Both the position numbers and the translations under genes were made by a program. Under the pieces are notes generated by a model that had not been told where the DNA came from, searched no databases, and was given only the letters and a program-made list of their open reading frames with translations. Below are positions 6,557 through 12,478 of a DNA stretch of 17,797 bases, in pieces (the stretch's first letter is position 1; each line of letters starts with the position of its first letter). The DNA comes from an uncultured bacterium (lineage in GTDB: Bacteria > Cyanobacteriota > Vampirovibrionia > Gastranaerophilales > Gastranaerophilaceae): the NCBI GenBank assembly GCA_945833895.1, contig CAMAGQ010000021.1:1-17797 (forward strand), read 5' to 3'.

Positions 6557-7267
6557 ATGACAAAAATATTAGATTGTACAACACGCGACGGCGGACATCC
6601 TTGTAATTGGGAATTTAGCGATGAATTTATTCATAACCATATTAAATTCCTCAATAATGAAAAGGTTTCTTATTATGAAATCGGATATCGGAATTACTGT
6701 GATACCGAGGGTAAAGGACGATTTTACCGTTGTACTCCGCAGTTGTTGAAGCAGTTTTACGAACAAAAAGGAAACCTTGAAATCGGTGTTATGACTGATA
6801 CTTCAAGGTATAGTGCGGAAGATTTTGCGGGGAAATCTCAGGATTATCTTGATTTTGTGAGGGTTGCGGTTCATCCTGATAAAATCCCTGTTGCTCTTGA
6901 GATTGCAGAGGATTTGCATAGTAAAGGTTACAAAGTTTTTGTACAGTTGATGGATGTTTCAAACATTGATGCTGACGGGTATTTATATTTGTATATGTGG
7001 GAAAATAAAGCGATTTTGGAAAGTTTGTATTTTGCTGACAGTTACAGCAAACTTCAACCTTCTGATGTTCCGACGTATTACAACAAGTTGAAAATCCTGG
7101 GATATGACAGGATAAGTTTCCATGCCCATAACAACGCGGGGCTTGCCTTTGAAAATTCACTTGTTGCGGCAAGTCTTGGTGCTTATACGATTGATGTCAC
7201 ACAAGACGGTGTCGGGCGTAGCGGCGGTAATCTTGATTATGCACGGATAAAAGGAAAATTAGCCTAA
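6557..7267 (+). CDS. Minimal HMGL-like (DRE-TIM) aldolase/metallolyase
   Basis: The family (4-hydroxy-2-oxovalerate aldolase, HMG-CoA lyase, isopropylmalate synthase) makes or breaks carbon-carbon bonds next to a carbonyl in a TIM barrel with a divalent metal. From the ATG at 6557 the protein has 236 residues. Visible are the first-strand motif DCTTRDGG with R10 and D11, the metal-binding H189-x-H191 in SFHAHNNAG, and a closing glycine motif GVGRSGGN (218-225). The protein stops right after the barrel and lacks the C-terminal extension of DmpG-type aldolases (about 340 residues). The nearest relatives I can suggest are the unassigned 'aldolase' proteins of polysaccharide and other clusters. 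The substrate is unknown. An upstream in-frame TTG at 6530 is less likely, because the -10 box would then lie inside the gene. The 3' end overlaps the convergent receiver gene by nine bases. Confidence 0.78.
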   Translation: MTKILDCTTRDGGHPCNWEFSDEFIHNHIKFLNNEKVSYYEIGYRNYCDTEGKGRFYRCTPQLLKQFYEQKGNLEIGVMTDTSRYSAEDFAGKSQDYLDFVRVAVHPDKIPVALEIAEDLHSKGYKVFVQLMDVSNIDADGYLYLYMWENKAILESLYFADSYSKLQPSDVPTYYNKLKILGYDRISFHAHNNAGLAFENSLVAASLGAYTIDVTQDGVGRSGGNLDYARIKGKLA

Positions 7268-7645
7268 GATTTTTCTATATACTTCGCTGTCTGAATTTCT
7301 CACAACGGTTTTGGGGATGTAATCGACCTTATATTTTTCTGCGATGCGAGAAATTGCAGGTGATGCGGAGATTATAACGATTTTGGCATCTTTGTAGTAT
7401 TTTTTGTAGGTTTTAATTTGTTCAATAAACCATTCACCTGCTGATTTTGGCAGAAAATCGCTTTCCATTTGCAAGTCCGTAAAAATGACCGAATACGGAT
7501 TATCAATACTTGCTTCTATTTTTGCAACTCCTTCTCTTGCACTGTATGCGGTATCAATTTCGATATCTTCATTCAGATATTCAAGGTTATTTTGGTGAAA
7601 TCTGACCCAGCCCGGAACATCATCTACAATTAAAACTCTACTCAT
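7259..7645 (-). CDS. Single-domain response regulator (receiver only)
   Basis: The product is a 128-residue CheY-like receiver that is phosphorylated by a histidine kinase and acts through protein contacts, since it has no output domain. The acidic pair is D8/D9 (VLIVDDV), the phospho-acceptor is D57 (IFTDLQM), the switch Ser is S93 (IIISAS region) and the conserved Lys is K112 (YIPKTV). All key residues are present, so it should be active. The insertion ESDFLPKSAGEW after D57 is a little longer than in CheY. No kinase or chemotaxis gene lies in the window, so its partner must be elsewhere. No Shine-Dalgarno site is seen; a TATAAT lies nine bases before the ATG. Its end overlaps the aldolase gene on the other strand by nine bases. 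Confidence 0.88.
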   Translation of the reverse strand: MSRVLIVDDVPGWVRFHQNNLEYLNEDIEIDTAYSAREGVAKIEASIDNPYSVIFTDLQMESDFLPKSAGEWFIEQIKTYKKYYKDAKIVIISASPAISRIAEKYKVDYIPKTVVRNSDSEVYRKILG

Positions 7646-7654
7646 AGCAAATTT

Positions 7655-7660
7655 ATTATA
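7655..7660 (-). promoter_or_regulatory. -10 box giving a near-leaderless mRNA for the receiver gene
   Basis: On the minus strand TATAAT (7660-7655) is followed by nine bases and then the ATG at 7645, which predicts a 5' leader of only about three bases. No ribosome site is present between them. No good -35 is visible. A nearby TTTTGGTAA (7676-7668) also occurs upstream of the Mini-RNase III gene. Confidence 0.42.
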
Positions 7661-7743
7661 TAAAAAATTACCAAAATTTTCTACCTTGTCGGGCGGTTTA
7701 TTTTTCAGTTTATGTTACCAAAATCTAAATCGGAGGATAAACC

Positions 7744-8217
7744 ATGTTGAAAACAATAATCACGATAATTTATGTTTTATGCTTGTTACCGCTTGCGGTG
7801 AGTGCGAAAACCCCGAAAGAAGCAATGGACTTTTTCGTTAAATATACAAATTTTGCGAACAACTATGATGCAAGTTTGCTTGATATGTATTCAACCGATG
7901 CAAAAATAATTCGAGAGGTTGTAAAACCGACGGGAGAGGTGGTTGATGTTGTTGTTCCTACGCAAAGATATTTTAAAGAATTGAAACTTGGGCAAAAAAC
8001 TGCTAAACTGAGAAAGTACAGAAATAAGTACAGAAACATCATAGCACAGGAGGTTCCCGAGGGGATAAAAATTTCGGCTGAAAGGCAACCTTCAAAAGAA
8101 ACCTACTGGCTAAAGATGTATCAGATTGTGAAAGATACCGATTCAGGTTTGAAAATAACGGAAGAAATGATGCAGACGAAAGTTCAATCATTTTTGAACC
8201 AAAAGAATAAGGAATAA
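7744..8217 (+). CDS. Exported hypothetical protein, possibly NTF2-like
   Basis: I do not recognise a named family. The 157-residue protein has a clear signal peptide (positive start, hydrophobic 5-18, cleavage after AVSA at about 21), so the mature protein probably acts in the periplasm. The early mature part (AMDFFVKYTNFANNYDASLL, then DMYSTDAKI) resembles the opening helices of NTF2/SnoaL-like folds, where a chain of small ligand-binding or nuclease-inhibitor-like proteins begins with FF...Y and LxxxYxxDA. The middle is Lys/Arg-rich. No catalytic motif is seen. A good GGAGG lies seven bases before the ATG. The stop is two bases before aroC, so the two are co-transcribed, though no functional link is evident. 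Confidence 0.72.
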   Translation: MLKTIITIIYVLCLLPLAVSAKTPKEAMDFFVKYTNFANNYDASLLDMYSTDAKIIREVVKPTGEVVDVVVPTQRYFKELKLGQKTAKLRKYRNKYRNIIAQEVPEGIKISAERQPSKETYWLKMYQIVKDTDSGLKITEEMMQTKVQSFLNQKNKE

Positions 8218-8219
8218 AT

Positions 8220-9278
8220 ATGAACAAATTTAGATTTTTAACAGCAGGAGAAAGCCACGGGAAATGCCTGACAGCGATAATTGAGGGCATGCCTGCAGGT
8301 GTTGCGATTGATGTTGAGTTTATCAACAATGAACTGAAACGACGTCAGCAGGGTTACGGACGTGGTGCGAGAATGCAAATAGAAACAGATACCGTGGAGA
8401 TTACGTCGGGCGTAAGATTTGGCAAAACGATAGGTTCGCCGATAACTCTTGTTGTTAAAAATAGAGATTTTGAGTCGTGGCAGAAGGTTATGAGTGTTGC
8501 ACCCGAAGATATTACGGATGAAAAACGTTTTTCTACCTATCGTCCGGGGCATGCCGATTACGCAGGCAGTGTAAAATATCAGCAAAGCGATTTGAGAAAT
8601 ATTCTTGAACGCTCAAGTGCAAGAAAAACCGCAATAGAAGTTGCGGTCGGTGCGGTTGCGAAATTGTTGCTAAAAGAACTTGGTATTGAAGGATGTTCAA
8701 AAGTCTTGCAAATCGGTTCTGCGTGCTGTCCTGACAAGTTCAAGGATGAAGTCGATATTATGCGGGGAAAAGGTAATACGGTCGGCGGACGGTTTGTTGT
8801 CACATATCGCGGACTTCCTGTAGGGTTAGGTTCGCATGTTCACTGGGATAGGGGAATTGACGGAAAACTTGCACAGGCTGTAATGAGTATTCCTGCCGTG
8901 AAAGTCGTTGAAATCGGTACAAATCCGCTCGGGTTTACGGGGTGTGATTACCATGATGAAATGTTTGTAGAAAACGGTGAAATTACCAGAAAAACAAACC
9001 ATGCCGGAGGAATTGAAGGCGGTATGACAAACGGTGAAGAAGTCGTTATTTATGGGGTTATGAAGCCTATTCCGACCATGCGGACACCGTTAAAAACTGT
9101 TGATGCTGATACAATGGAAGAAACCGAAGCACATTTTGAACGGTCTGATGTGTGTGCGGTTGAGGCGTGTTCGGTTGTTGCAGAAGCAAGAGCAGCGTGG
9201 GTATTTGCGGATGAAATTTTGCTTAAATACGGTGGTGACAGTTTGGAGGAATTGAAACGGAATTATTCCGCCACATAA
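8220..9278 (+). CDS. aroC: Chorismate synthase
   Basis: This enzyme performs the last shikimate-pathway step: 5-enolpyruvylshikimate 3-phosphate to chorismate, needing reduced FMN. The 352 residues carry the signatures GESHG (10-14, with H13), RRQQGYGRGARM (41-52), YRPGHADYAG with the second conserved H111, RSSARKTA (131-138), GSHVHW and the C-terminal MRTPLKTVD. All expected active-site histidines and arginines are present. No fused flavin reductase is present, so reduced FMN must come from elsewhere. The ATG lies two bases after the preceding stop, with AAGGA at the end of the upstream gene, so translation is probably coupled. No other aro gene lies nearby. No clear terminator follows. Confidence 0.96.
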   Translation: MNKFRFLTAGESHGKCLTAIIEGMPAGVAIDVEFINNELKRRQQGYGRGARMQIETDTVEITSGVRFGKTIGSPITLVVKNRDFESWQKVMSVAPEDITDEKRFSTYRPGHADYAGSVKYQQSDLRNILERSSARKTAIEVAVGAVAKLLLKELGIEGCSKVLQIGSACCPDKFKDEVDIMRGKGNTVGGRFVVTYRGLPVGLGSHVHWDRGIDGKLAQAVMSIPAVKVVEIGTNPLGFTGCDYHDEMFVENGEITRKTNHAGGIEGGMTNGEEVVIYGVMKPIPTMRTPLKTVDADTMEETEAHFERSDVCAVEACSVVAEARAAWVFADEILLKYGGDSLEELKRNYSAT

Positions 9279-9332
9279 GGTTTCGTTGTCGTGCCGAAAT
9301 CCATGTAAATCCTTATACCACATGATTTTACC

Positions 9333-9359
9333 ATGTTAACATTTCGTAATATTTAACAT
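9333..9359. promoter_or_regulatory. Inverted repeat in the aroC downstream gap, possible operator
   Basis: ATGTTAA (9333-9339) and TTAACAT (9353-9359) form perfect 7-base arms 13 bases apart. The centre-to-centre distance of about 20 bases suits a dimeric regulator, but it may be chance in AT-rich DNA. The 203-base gap 9279-9481 otherwise shows only an AAGGAG ribosome site at 9467-9471 and no clear promoter or terminator. Confidence 0.25.
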
Positions 9360-9481
9360 CAAAAAGGCAATTTTTGAAAACAAAAATACTTTATATAAGT
9401 ACGAGATGATTTAAAGATTGATTAAAATTTAATACGGTAAAAACACACGAGTATATGTGAGTAAAAAGGAGATTCGAAACA

Positions 9482-9886
9482 ATGAGTTCTGTTGGAAAAA
9501 CACACCTAACCAAACAAACACCAATATTGAATTTCAATGCACCTAAAAAAGCAGGTGAAGTTGGAACAACCGGCGGTACAAAAAAGATTACAACCGTTGA
9601 TATGAAATTTGATAACAGTATTGGTCGAACAAATTTAGACACCCCAAACGGATTATATGCAAGTCTGGGAGTGAATATATCTAAACAAGCACCCGCAGGT
9701 TCTGTTGACCGTTACCTTCAAGCAGCTCCGGAACTTAACGGATGGTGCCGAAATTTTAAAATAGAAGACAAAGAAGAAGCAGATAAATATTTGACGGCTT
9801 ATAATATGGCTCTTAGAGATTATATTAAAGTTGCACCGAATATAGAATCCGGAATGAAAGATTTAGAACAATATATGATTTCTTAA
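9482..9886 (+). CDS. Hypothetical protein, 134 residues
   Basis: I do not recognise this protein. It begins MSSVGKTHLTKQTPILNFNA and has a low-complexity Gly/Thr/Lys stretch at about 23-38, so the N-terminal third is probably disordered. The part from about 70 looks helical (SVDRYLQAAPELNGW, EADKYLTAYNMALRDYI). No signal peptide or membrane segment is visible, and there is one Cys. AAGGAG lies ten bases before the ATG, and a strong terminator follows the stop, so it forms a single-gene unit. Codon use looks like its neighbours. It is probably a lineage-specific protein. Confidence 0.75.
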   Translation: MSSVGKTHLTKQTPILNFNAPKKAGEVGTTGGTKKITTVDMKFDNSIGRTNLDTPNGLYASLGVNISKQAPAGSVDRYLQAAPELNGWCRNFKIEDKEEADKYLTAYNMALRDYIKVAPNIESGMKDLEQYMIS

Positions 9887-9920
9887 AACAAAAATTTACT
9901 TCTAATACTCACATATCAAG

Positions 9921-9951
9921 GGTCAGTTCAGATGAACTGACCTTTTATTTT
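9921..9951 (+). terminator. Strong Rho-independent terminator
   Basis: GGTCAGTTC (9921-9929), loop AGAT, GAACTGACC (9934-9942), then TTTTATTTT. The 9-bp stem is perfect and can extend by three weaker pairs (G-U, A-U, A-U). It lies 35 bases after the stop of the 134-residue gene and before the thiE promoter, so it ends that unit. Confidence 0.9.
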
Positions 9952-9962
9952 GTCTATTATTC

Positions 9963-9990
9963 TTGTACTTGGGCGAATTTATGCTATAAT
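9963..9990 (+). promoter_or_regulatory. Extended -10 sigma-70 promoter of the thiE-like gene
   Basis: TTGTAC (9963-9968), a 16-base spacer and TATAAT (9985-9990), with the extended -10 TGC at 9982-9984. Transcription would start near 9997. AAGGGA (10011-10016) lies about eight bases before the ATG. The leader of about 27 bases is too short for a TPP riboswitch, so none controls this gene from this promoter. Confidence 0.72.
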
Positions 9991-10023
9991 AACTATAGAA
10001 AAAGGGTTGCAAGGGATTTATTT

Positions 10024-10677
10024 ATGTGGAGTAAGTTAAAAGAACAGTTTAATCTTTTAAAATTGGAAAAGAAAAGACTTTATCTGATTACAAATTCTGA
10101 CAAATTTGAGTCAAAGGACTTATTTTTAGATGCGGTTGCCTCTGCCCTGCAAGGCGGTGTTGATATTGTACAACTTCGTGAAAAAACTATTCCTGACAGT
10201 GTAATCATTGATTTAGGGCTAAAAATCAGAATGTTGTGCGATGAATACGGAGCAACGTTCATCATGAATGACCGTCTTGACCTTGCCAAAATCATTGAAG
10301 CCGACGGGGTTCACCTCGGGGTGAACGATATTCCGCTTGATATTGCAAGAGAATACCTTGGAGCAAACGCAATTCTTGGCAAAACCGTTTCTTCAAGAGA
10401 AGAGATAATGTCTGCCGTAAATTGCGGGGCTGATTATCTTTCACTCGGACCTGTATTGCCTGGATCCTCAAAAATTCAATCACCTGTCGGTATGGAGCTT
10501 GTTTCTTTTGCAAATTCAGATTCTCCTGTTCCCGTGTTTATTTTTGGCGAACTTGACAGGGGATGTATTTCTGAAATAACTTATAACGGCGGAAAACGAA
10601 TTATTGTATCTGATGATGTTATGTATGCCAAATCTCCTGAAAGTACGGCAAGAAGTATTTTGACTTTTTTACCGTAA
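10024..10677 (+). CDS. thiE: Thiamine-phosphate synthase-like protein with altered phosphate loops
   Basis: ThiE joins hydroxymethylpyrimidine diphosphate to the thiazole phosphate to give thiamine phosphate in a TIM barrel. The 217 residues hold LYLITN (19-24), QLREK (50-54), MNDRLDLA (81-88), DGVHLG (94-99) and GADYLSLGPV (135-144). The usual P-T-x-T-K motif is replaced by PGSSK (146-150), the usual G-G-I near the C terminus is GEL (175-177), and the S-T-H segment is KTVSS. The pyrimidine-pyrophosphate side (Gln-Leu-Arg, Asn-Asp) is intact while the thiazole-phosphate side is changed. It may be a divergent active ThiE, a TenI-like thiazole tautomerase, or a related protein. The gene has its own promoter and no other thiamine gene nearby. 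Confidence 0.75.
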   Translation: MWSKLKEQFNLLKLEKKRLYLITNSDKFESKDLFLDAVASALQGGVDIVQLREKTIPDSVIIDLGLKIRMLCDEYGATFIMNDRLDLAKIIEADGVHLGVNDIPLDIAREYLGANAILGKTVSSREEIMSAVNCGADYLSLGPVLPGSSKIQSPVGMELVSFANSDSPVPVFIFGELDRGCISEITYNGGKRIIVSDDVMYAKSPESTARSILTFLP

Positions 10678-10679
10678 AA

Positions 10680-11039
10680 TCAGTTAAGATATTGTTCAAC
10701 AAATGCCAGAATTTCTTCAAGGCGGTTTTTGTCGTAGGAATACCACCAGCCGATTAACGCTTCAAAAGCGGTTGCCTGCCTGTATTCTACCTGCATATTT
10801 TTTCTGCCGACAGGAATAGGTAAATTCCTTGCACGTTTTGCAATTTCCAGTTCTTCTTCGGTTAACTTTTCTGTTATTAAATGCAAAAGTTCACACTGGA
10901 AACCTGTCTTAACCTTGTCGGTCGTTATTTTGTGCAGGTTCTTAGCATTGTTGGTTAACCTGATTGTCTTGTTTCTGATGTGTAATTCCCATACAGCATC
11001 GCCCAGATAGGCAAAATTTCTTAAATTTATTTCTTCCAT
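10680..11039 (-). CDS. mrnC: Mini-ribonuclease III
   Basis: Mini-III is a dimeric RNase III catalytic domain without an RNA-binding domain, and matures the ends of 23S rRNA. The 119 residues carry LGDAVWELHIR (12-22) with catalytic D14, ARNLPIPVGRKNM in place of the usual RGRNAK-type loop, and YRQATAFEALIGWWY (86-100) with catalytic E93. The length is typical. The loop NLPIPVGRKN is a little different from the usual Arg-Gly-Arg-Asn, but keeps ARN. The family occurs in Firmicutes and Cyanobacteria, which supports the lineage guess. No Shine-Dalgarno site precedes the ATG; TATAGT lies eleven bases upstream. It converges on thiE with two bases between stops. Confidence 0.9.
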   Translation of the reverse strand: MEEINLRNFAYLGDAVWELHIRNKTIRLTNNAKNLHKITTDKVKTGFQCELLHLITEKLTEEELEIAKRARNLPIPVGRKNMQVEYRQATAFEALIGWWYSYDKNRLEEILAFVEQYLN

Positions 11040-11050
11040 ATTCGGATTTT

Positions 11051-11056
11051 ACTATA
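11051..11056 (-). promoter_or_regulatory. -10 box giving a near-leaderless mRNA for Mini-RNase III
   Basis: TATAGT reads 11056-11051 on the minus strand, followed by eleven bases without any ribosome site and the ATG at 11039. The predicted leader is about five bases. No good -35 is seen; a TTTTGGTAA string lies further upstream, near 11078-11070. Confidence 0.38.
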
Positions 11057-11081
11057 AATATGTTTTTTACCAAAATTTTTA

Positions 11082-11090
11082 TGCTAGTAT
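11082..11090 (+). promoter_or_regulatory. Extended -10 promoter of the Spy/CpxP-like gene
   Basis: TGCTAGTAT (11082-11090) fits the TGnTAnnnT extended -10 pattern. Transcription would start near 11097, with AAAGAGGA (11108-11115) six bases before the ATG at 11122. The promoter diverges from the Mini-RNase III promoter in the same 82-base gap. Confidence 0.5.
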
Positions 11091-11121
11091 AAATTTATCA
11101 ATAATTTAAAGAGGATTTTCA

Positions 11122-11697
11122 ATGAGTATAAAAAAAATATTATCAGGGTTGTGTGTATTTTTGATGTTAATCTCGCTTTCCCCGTCAACAGGTGCGATAG
11201 AGTTGTACAAGGCTTGCTGTAACAAGTCTGATATTGAAGCCCCGCAGGATGCACTTATGTATAAACAACACATGCTGCGACTTCAACGTGAAAGAGCCGT
11301 TGTCTATAATGCACTGGATTTGACCGATGAACAAATTAAAACCAAAGAAGATTGCACGGCACTTAACGCTCAAGTTTATGAAACAAAGTTCAATGAATTG
11401 ATAAAAGAAAGTTATACTCTAAAGGCTTTAATCCTTGCAAATGTTGATTCTTCCGAGATTAATCAGCAGAAAAAAACAGTAAAAAATCTTAAACGTGAAA
11501 TTGATAAGATTTTCACCGAAGAAGATAAAACTTTTAAAAAATGTTTAACAAGGGAACAGCGTTCAAAGTATTCAATGATTAAAAAGTTGGAACGCAAGGA
11601 TTACAAAGCATCTAAACACCAAAAAGATTACTATAAATCAAATCCGCGTATGCGTCAGTTCGGAAACCCCAAACCTTGCCAAACTTCTATGAATTAA
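11122..11697 (+). CDS. Exported Spy/CpxP-like protein with two LTxxQ motifs
   Basis: Spy and CpxP are small helical periplasmic proteins that act as chaperones or envelope-stress sensors. This 191-residue protein has a signal peptide (hydrophobic 8-20, likely cleavage after STGA at about 25) and a helical body with LTDEQ (67-71) and LTREQ (142-146), the paired LTxxQ signature of the family, about 75 residues apart. The C-terminal 40 residues are strongly basic and Lys/Tyr-rich. Cysteines at 32, 33, 78, 141 and 186 could form disulfides, which is unusual for Spy. A cpxRA-like pair is not visible. It has its own promoter and ribosome site, AAAGAGGA. The assignment rests on motif and layout, not close similarity. 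Confidence 0.6.
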   Translation: MSIKKILSGLCVFLMLISLSPSTGAIELYKACCNKSDIEAPQDALMYKQHMLRLQRERAVVYNALDLTDEQIKTKEDCTALNAQVYETKFNELIKESYTLKALILANVDSSEINQQKKTVKNLKREIDKIFTEEDKTFKKCLTREQRSKYSMIKKLERKDYKASKHQKDYYKSNPRMRQFGNPKPCQTSMN

Positions 11698-11743
11698 CAA
11701 TAGAAATAAAGTAAATAAAGGATGATTTTTTTATAAATATCAT

Positions 11744-11749
11744 TATAAT
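11744..11749 (+). promoter_or_regulatory. -10 box giving a probable leaderless mRNA for the 213-residue exported protein
   Basis: A perfect TATAAT at 11744-11749 is followed by TGTTGT and the ATG at 11756. The spacing of six bases puts +1 on the A of ATG, the same geometry as for the aldolase gene. There is no ribosome site near the ATG; AAAGGAT at about 11717-11723 lies too far upstream to serve it. No -35 is recognisable. Confidence 0.5.
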
Positions 11750-11755
11750 TGTTGT

Positions 11756-12397
11756 ATGCGAAAGTTATATGGTATTGGTTTAATATTCTTGACGGTGCTG
11801 GCATGGTCAGTGCCTATGTGTGCGTATGCCAAAGTTAGCGAGGATTTATCAGGAAAAGGTTACGTTGGAACTCTGCCTGATTTGAACAGAGTTTTTGAAA
11901 AAGAACAGCCTAAAAAAATTCATCCTGATTTTAAACCGTCAAAAGATTTCAATTCTGCAAACGAATTAAAACCCGTACCTAGAGATAATCCTGCGTTTGT
12001 GAATATAATTCTGAAAACTGATAAAACTTCAAAATACGTTAATGATTTGAACGAATTTATTCCAATGCTCGAAACACTTTCTGATATGATAGATGAAGAT
12101 ACAAATGTTCAGGTATTTAACGCAAAAGCATACTATTTTACAAAAAGTGCGGATTATTTCAGGGATAAATACGCAAATAAACCCGAAAGTTATTTCGTAT
12201 CGTATAAGAAACTTTTGGAATTGAGCATGCACACAAAATCCATTGCCTTGTTACGAACCGAAGCCGCAAAGTATAATCCGTATATGGCTTACGGCGGCTC
12301 AGGATATTTGTATAACCCAGAAAGCCTGACCGAACAACTCGGGTATCTGAAAAAAGAAATTGATAAAACGATTTTGATTTTGAAAGAAGCTAACTAA
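11756..12397 (+). CDS. Exported hypothetical protein, 213 residues
   Basis: I do not recognise this protein. It has a signal peptide (Arg-Lys start, hydrophobic 7-20, cleavage after AYA at about 25), so it is probably periplasmic. The first 60 mature residues are Pro/Lys-rich and probably extended. From about 80 it is helical: LKTDKTSKYVNDLNEFIPML, then ETLSDMI, and a long middle segment with many Tyr and Lys. It ends with a Leu/Ile-rich helix (LGYLKKEIDKTILILKE). One Cys lies inside the signal peptide but without a lipobox, so it is not a clear lipoprotein. It follows the Spy/CpxP-like gene by 58 bases with its own -10 box. The two exported proteins may share a role in the envelope, though nothing in the sequence proves this. 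Confidence 0.72.
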   Translation: MRKLYGIGLIFLTVLAWSVPMCAYAKVSEDLSGKGYVGTLPDLNRVFEKEQPKKIHPDFKPSKDFNSANELKPVPRDNPAFVNIILKTDKTSKYVNDLNEFIPMLETLSDMIDEDTNVQVFNAKAYYFTKSADYFRDKYANKPESYFVSYKKLLELSMHTKSIALLRTEAAKYNPYMAYGGSGYLYNPESLTEQLGYLKKEIDKTILILKEAN

Positions 12398-12478
12398 ATA
12401 ATCAAAAGCGAAAATGTAATTGAGCAATTGTGGTACAGGTGATTTGATTTTTGTTATTGTTGGTGTAATCATGAAATT

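Noticed and set aside
6507..6560. Seventeen-residue frame ending in an ATGA overlap with the aldolase start
   Set aside because: No ribosome site or promoter fits its ATG, and the overlap is likely chance; it also lies upstream of the predicted transcription start.
6789..7172. 127-residue open frame antisense to the aldolase gene
   Set aside because: Gln/Cys-rich shadow of the aldolase codons with no start signals.
7668..7676. TTTTGGTAA string upstream of several genes (also near 45, 11070) as a shared regulatory motif
   Set aside because: Distances to the -10 boxes and orientations differ, and the string is common in AT-rich DNA; too weak without a genome count.
9360..9376. CAAAAA/TTTTTG stem after aroC as its terminator
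   Set aside because: The stem is almost all A-T and the following bases are A-rich, not T-rich.
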